Assembly: GCA_022844015.1 (NCBI GenBank)
Contig: JALHMO010000008.1
Location: 1 to 64,000, forward strand
Direction of reading: 5' to 3'
From: Reyranella sp.
Lineage (GTDB): Bacteria; Pseudomonadota; Alphaproteobacteria; Reyranellales; Reyranellaceae
Length of the DNA: 64,000 nt
Shown: positions 61,416 to 64,000 of the stretch, one piece after another
How positions within the stretch are numbered: position 1 is the stretch's first letter
How the letters are laid out: each line of letters starts with the position of its first letter
The notes under the pieces: model-generated
The model's input: only the letters and a program-made list of their open reading frames with translations
Databases searched by the model: none
Told to the model about the DNA's origin: nothing
Translations under genes and position numbers: made by a program

Positions 61416-63725
61416 TCAGGCGTGGCCCTCGACGGTCGCGTCGGCCGTTCTCATGCCAATCAGCAGCGTCTGGGGATCCGACGTTACCGGGCCAAGCAGT
61501 GCCCTGGCGGCTGCCAGGTCGGCAGCACCGTTCCATTGCATGTCGTGCTCCTGCTGCTGGTGTACGTAGTGAAGGCCGACGGCCACCTTGCTCATCAAGG
61601 TCGTGATGTCCTCGCCAGCCGCCGAGTCCTGCGCACCGCTCATGATATCGACCACCACCGATCCGACGAGCTTCCCGGATGCCAGCAGCGCCTTGACCTG
61701 GCTGACCCAATAGGTCTCCCCCTCGGCATCGGGAGCGCGGTTGAACAGGTTATCGTAGACGGTACCGAGGAAGGTGCTGATCTGAGCGTCGGTCGCGCCG
61801 AGCGGGTCGACGAGGAAGGGATGGAGCGCCGTGGCTTCGTCGCTGACTGCGAACGAGTTGGCGATTCCGGCGAGCAGGGCCGAGGTCGCCTGCGTCGTCT
61901 TGCCAAGGTTGAGCGTGTTGACCCAGAACTCGAAGCCATCGTCGTCGCCGCCACGGCCCAGGAAGGCGACGTAGGTCGCGGCGACCTGCTCCTCCGCCGA
62001 CAGCGCCACCAGATCGAGGGTCGTCGTCGCCCCGGCCTGCACGGGAATGACATAGATCAGGGCGCGCGCATCGTCCGCGCCATTCGCACCGCTCGCGTGA
62101 TAGGTGAAGCTGTCGATGCCGGCGAAGCCGGTGCTCGGGCTGTAGGAGACGGCACCATCGGCGCTCACCAGCAATTGGCCGTGCGCCGCCGCGCCCTGCA
62201 CCATCGCCGGCGGCAAGACGCTGTCGTTGGCCAGCACTCCGGCTGACGCCTGGACCGCGATGGTGTGGCCCTGGAGGATCACATAGGCATCGTCATGCGC
62301 CCTGACGCCGTTGTTCGGAGCCGTGGATGCGAAGTCACCCCTGGTGAGAGACGTTCTCGAGACACCCGACAGGGTCAAGGTGTCGCCCCCGCCGAAATCC
62401 ATGACTGCGCCCGCTTCCGCCTGGGTGGTTATGCCGAGAATGGCGGGAAGGAAAAGTAGGGCACTGCCAATGAAGGCGAGGGCGATGGGCGTGCCCAGCG
62501 CGAGCTGGTCAGCACCTGGCTCGAAATCGACGATGACGGTTGCGCCGTTGCCGGCAGCATAGGCAAAGACATCGGCGCCGGGACCACCGATCATGGCGGC
62601 GCCGCCGGCCGGGTCGACAAGGGTGTCGCTGCCTGCCGTGCCGATGATCAGCTGATCCTCGCCGGCAAGGGCTGCGATCAGCGACGCGCTGAACGAGCTG
62701 CTGCTGAAGAACAGTGGCTGCGCGACGGAGGTAAAGGTGTTGCCGTGAATCTCGATGTCGTTCAGCAGATCGATGCCGGCATCGACCGGGTTGCCGACGC
62801 CGTCGGTCCAGCGCTGGAAGGCGATCGCGCCATCGGGCGTCGAGATATTGCTGAAGGCGTTGCCCGTCACTGTCACGTTGGAGACGCTGTTCCCGCCGCC
62901 CCACCACGCGTTCTCGAACGTCAGGCCGCGGCGATGCTCGCCGTTGGCCGTGAAGGTCCCGTCGATGTTGCGGAAAGTGTTGCCCGCGACGGTGGCGTTC
63001 TCGACGCCGTTCAGCGCGATGCCTTGCCCGTTGAAGTCGTTGCCCTCGATCGTCACGTCGGTAAAGGCGGAGACATAGAAATTGCCGCCGCCCGACGTCT
63101 GCGAGTCGATGAGACTGAGCGCGCCCGGCAGTCCGCCGGTTTCCATGTTCCACTGGGCGCCCTGACCGCCCGCCGCGACCGTGCCCGACAGGTCCACGCC
63201 GTCGAGCACCAGCCTGGCACCATGCATGGTCAGGTAGGCCAGCACGTTGCCGTCCGGGTTCGTCACCGTGTGGCCGTTTGATTTCGCCGTGACGTCGCGG
63301 AACGTGAGGCCCGCGCCGTCGCCGTCATGGTCGACCAGCGCGATCGAGACGCCGTCGTCCCCGTTGCCGATCGGTGGCGTCTGATCGTGCGCGAGGTCCC
63401 GCGTGACGCTGAAGGTCACATGGTCGAAAACGACATCGGACAGCGTGCTCGTGCCCCGGAGGTCGAGCAGCAAGCTCGTCTCGCTTGCGCTCTCGACCGT
63501 CAGGTGGCTGACCGTGACGCCGCTCATCGTCGCCGGCGCGATCACCGTGCCGACCAGCGTGACGACACCTTCGCCCGCGCCCTGGATGTCGACGCCGTCC
63601 TTCAGCGTCACGGTCCCGGTGTACGCTCCCGCCGCGATCAGAACGGTGTCGCCGGCCACCGCCGCATCGATTGCGGCCTGGATCGTGCCAAAGGCCAGCC
63701 CGGCACCAACTTCGAGAACTGCCAT
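61416..63725 (-). CDS. Secreted beta-helix protein with RTX-like motif and DUF4214
   Basis: A 769-residue protein with no classical signal peptide. Residues about 1-370 form a right-handed beta-helix (pectate-lyase-like coils; repeated GNTF/GNDF and N-x-T-x-x-G-N motifs). A single RTX-like calcium-binding patch follows (IGGPGADVFAYAAGN, about 385-400), then a cadherin/VCBS-like module (VLANDSV...YSPSTGFAGIDSFTYHASG, about 500-555) and a DUF4214 domain (AATYVAFLGRGGDDDGFEFWVNTL...NLFNRAPDAEGETYW). This architecture is typical of type I secreted surface or polysaccharide-binding proteins. ATG 63725 has GGAG seven bases upstream; a GTG at 63737 is also in frame. The ligand is unknown. Confidence 0.86.
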   Translation of the reverse strand: MAVLEVGAGLAFGTIQAAIDAAVAGDTVLIAAGAYTGTVTLKDGVDIQGAGEGVVTLVGTVIAPATMSGVTVSHLTVESASETSLLLDLRGTSTLSDVVFDHVTFSVTRDLAHDQTPPIGNGDDGVSIALVDHDGDGAGLTFRDVTAKSNGHTVTNPDGNVLAYLTMHGARLVLDGVDLSGTVAAGGQGAQWNMETGGLPGALSLIDSQTSGGGNFYVSAFTDVTIEGNDFNGQGIALNGVENATVAGNTFRNIDGTFTANGEHRRGLTFENAWWGGGNSVSNVTVTGNAFSNISTPDGAIAFQRWTDGVGNPVDAGIDLLNDIEIHGNTFTSVAQPLFFSSSSFSASLIAALAGEDQLIIGTAGSDTLVDPAGGAAMIGGPGADVFAYAAGNGATVIVDFEPGADQLALGTPIALAFIGSALLFLPAILGITTQAEAGAVMDFGGGDTLTLSGVSRTSLTRGDFASTAPNNGVRAHDDAYVILQGHTIAVQASAGVLANDSVLPPAMVQGAAAHGQLLVSADGAVSYSPSTGFAGIDSFTYHASGANGADDARALIYVIPVQAGATTTLDLVALSAEEQVAATYVAFLGRGGDDDGFEFWVNTLNLGKTTQATSALLAGIANSFAVSDEATALHPFLVDPLGATDAQISTFLGTVYDNLFNRAPDAEGETYWVSQVKALLASGKLVGSVVVDIMSGAQDSAAGEDITTLMSKVAVGLHYVHQQQEHDMQWNGAADLAAARALLGPVTSDPQTLLIGMRTADATVEGHA

Positions 63726-63747
63726 CCCGATCTCCACCTTCTACCTG

Positions 63748-63940
63748 GGGCATTCGCAGTTGATATCAAAAGCCGTCATTCCGAGCGAACCGCCTGGTTA
63801 GCCGCTGTTCATGGCGCCCTTGGCGGCGAAGTCGAGGGACCTTTCTTGGCGATGCTGCAGCAAGAAAGGTCCCTCCACTACGCCTCGCTACGCTCGGCTC
63901 CGGTCGGGACCACGGTGTTTCTTGGCACTTGTGAATGCCC
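63748..63940. repeat. MITE-like palindromic element, copy 3
   Basis: Bounded by GGGCATTC (63748-63755) and GAATGCCC (63933-63940), with inner arms around GTCATTCCGAGCG and CGGCTCCGGTCGGGAC. The core (GTCGAGGGACC...GGTCCCTCCACTACGCCTC) matches copy 1 closely. It lies upstream of the beta-helix gene, so it could carry its promoter or end an adjoining transcript. The remaining 60 bases to the window end show nothing. Confidence 0.78.
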
Positions 63941-64000
63941 TGCTGTTCCACTCATTCCCGCCGATCGCGGCACCGATTGTCGGGAACTAGTACGTCCCCG

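Noticed and set aside
61416-61440. The vapC-to-beta-helix junction as an attachment site
   Set aside because: No repeats or integrase genes flank it; the genes simply converge 30 bases apart.

Overview
The window is GC-rich, densely coded DNA from a free-living alphaproteobacterium. The clues are a CysD/fused CysNC sulfate-activation pair, two EipB-type (DUF1849) envelope proteins, a Bug-type solute receptor, a GH17-GT2 beta-glucan-synthase-like protein and many TauD, SDR and ABC genes. A Reyranella- or Bradyrhizobium-like soil or water organism fits; this is inference from gene content, not a phylogeny. No rRNA or tRNA gene, CRISPR array, prophage or complete insertion sequence was recognised.

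Layout. 1-3.6 kb: a sulfotransferase (cut by the window edge) directly followed by cysD and cysNC, which make its donor PAPS. 3.6-6.9 kb: two divergent regulator/target pairs with clear palindromic operators (TetR with an SDR; IclR with a TauD dioxygenase). 6.9-16.3 kb: YgfZ, then a peptide operon (gamma-glutamyltransferase family, DUF1028 protein, complete Dpp-type ABC transporter) broken by palindromic repeats. 16.6-19.5 kb: a small membrane protein and an unusual cluster of two paralogous GNAT acyltransferases with a membrane-anchored nucleotidyltransferase, divergent from a LysR regulator. 20.8-24.8 kb: thioesterase, DTW-domain tRNA modification enzyme, MATE pump, a broken second copy of the DTW gene, an internally duplicated protein of unknown function and a lone biotin carrier. 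24.9-31 kb: Bug receptor, GNAT, MaoC hydratase, NUDIX, PmtA-like methyltransferase and the GH17-GT2 protein. 31.3-37.9 kb: alpha/beta hydrolase, TauE exporter, tyrosine phosphatase, two SDRs, an aldehyde dehydrogenase and an FkbM methyltransferase. 37.9-46.6 kb: TauD plus a phosphodiesterase-type enzyme, LLM monooxygenase, AraC regulator, metallophosphoesterase, CcdAB, MFS, patatin and ROK kinase. 46.7-51.7 kb: AMP nucleosidase behind two EipB paralogues, a 2-hydroxyacid dehydrogenase and a repeat-containing lipoprotein. 51.7-59.7 kb: aspS, rnd, and the polyphosphate genes ppx and ppk with a divergent SixA-like phosphatase. 59.7-64 kb: a 1.1 kb stretch with no convincing gene, a VapBC pair and a secreted beta-helix/DUF4214 protein.

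Most genes are ordinary accessory metabolism in short operons, often with ATGA, GTGA or TTGA overlaps. The less ordinary material is the membrane nucleotidyltransferase/GNAT cluster, the two-repeat protein beside a lone biotin carrier, the DTW gene relic, and three families of interspersed palindromic repeats, one of which occurs three times and looks like a MITE.
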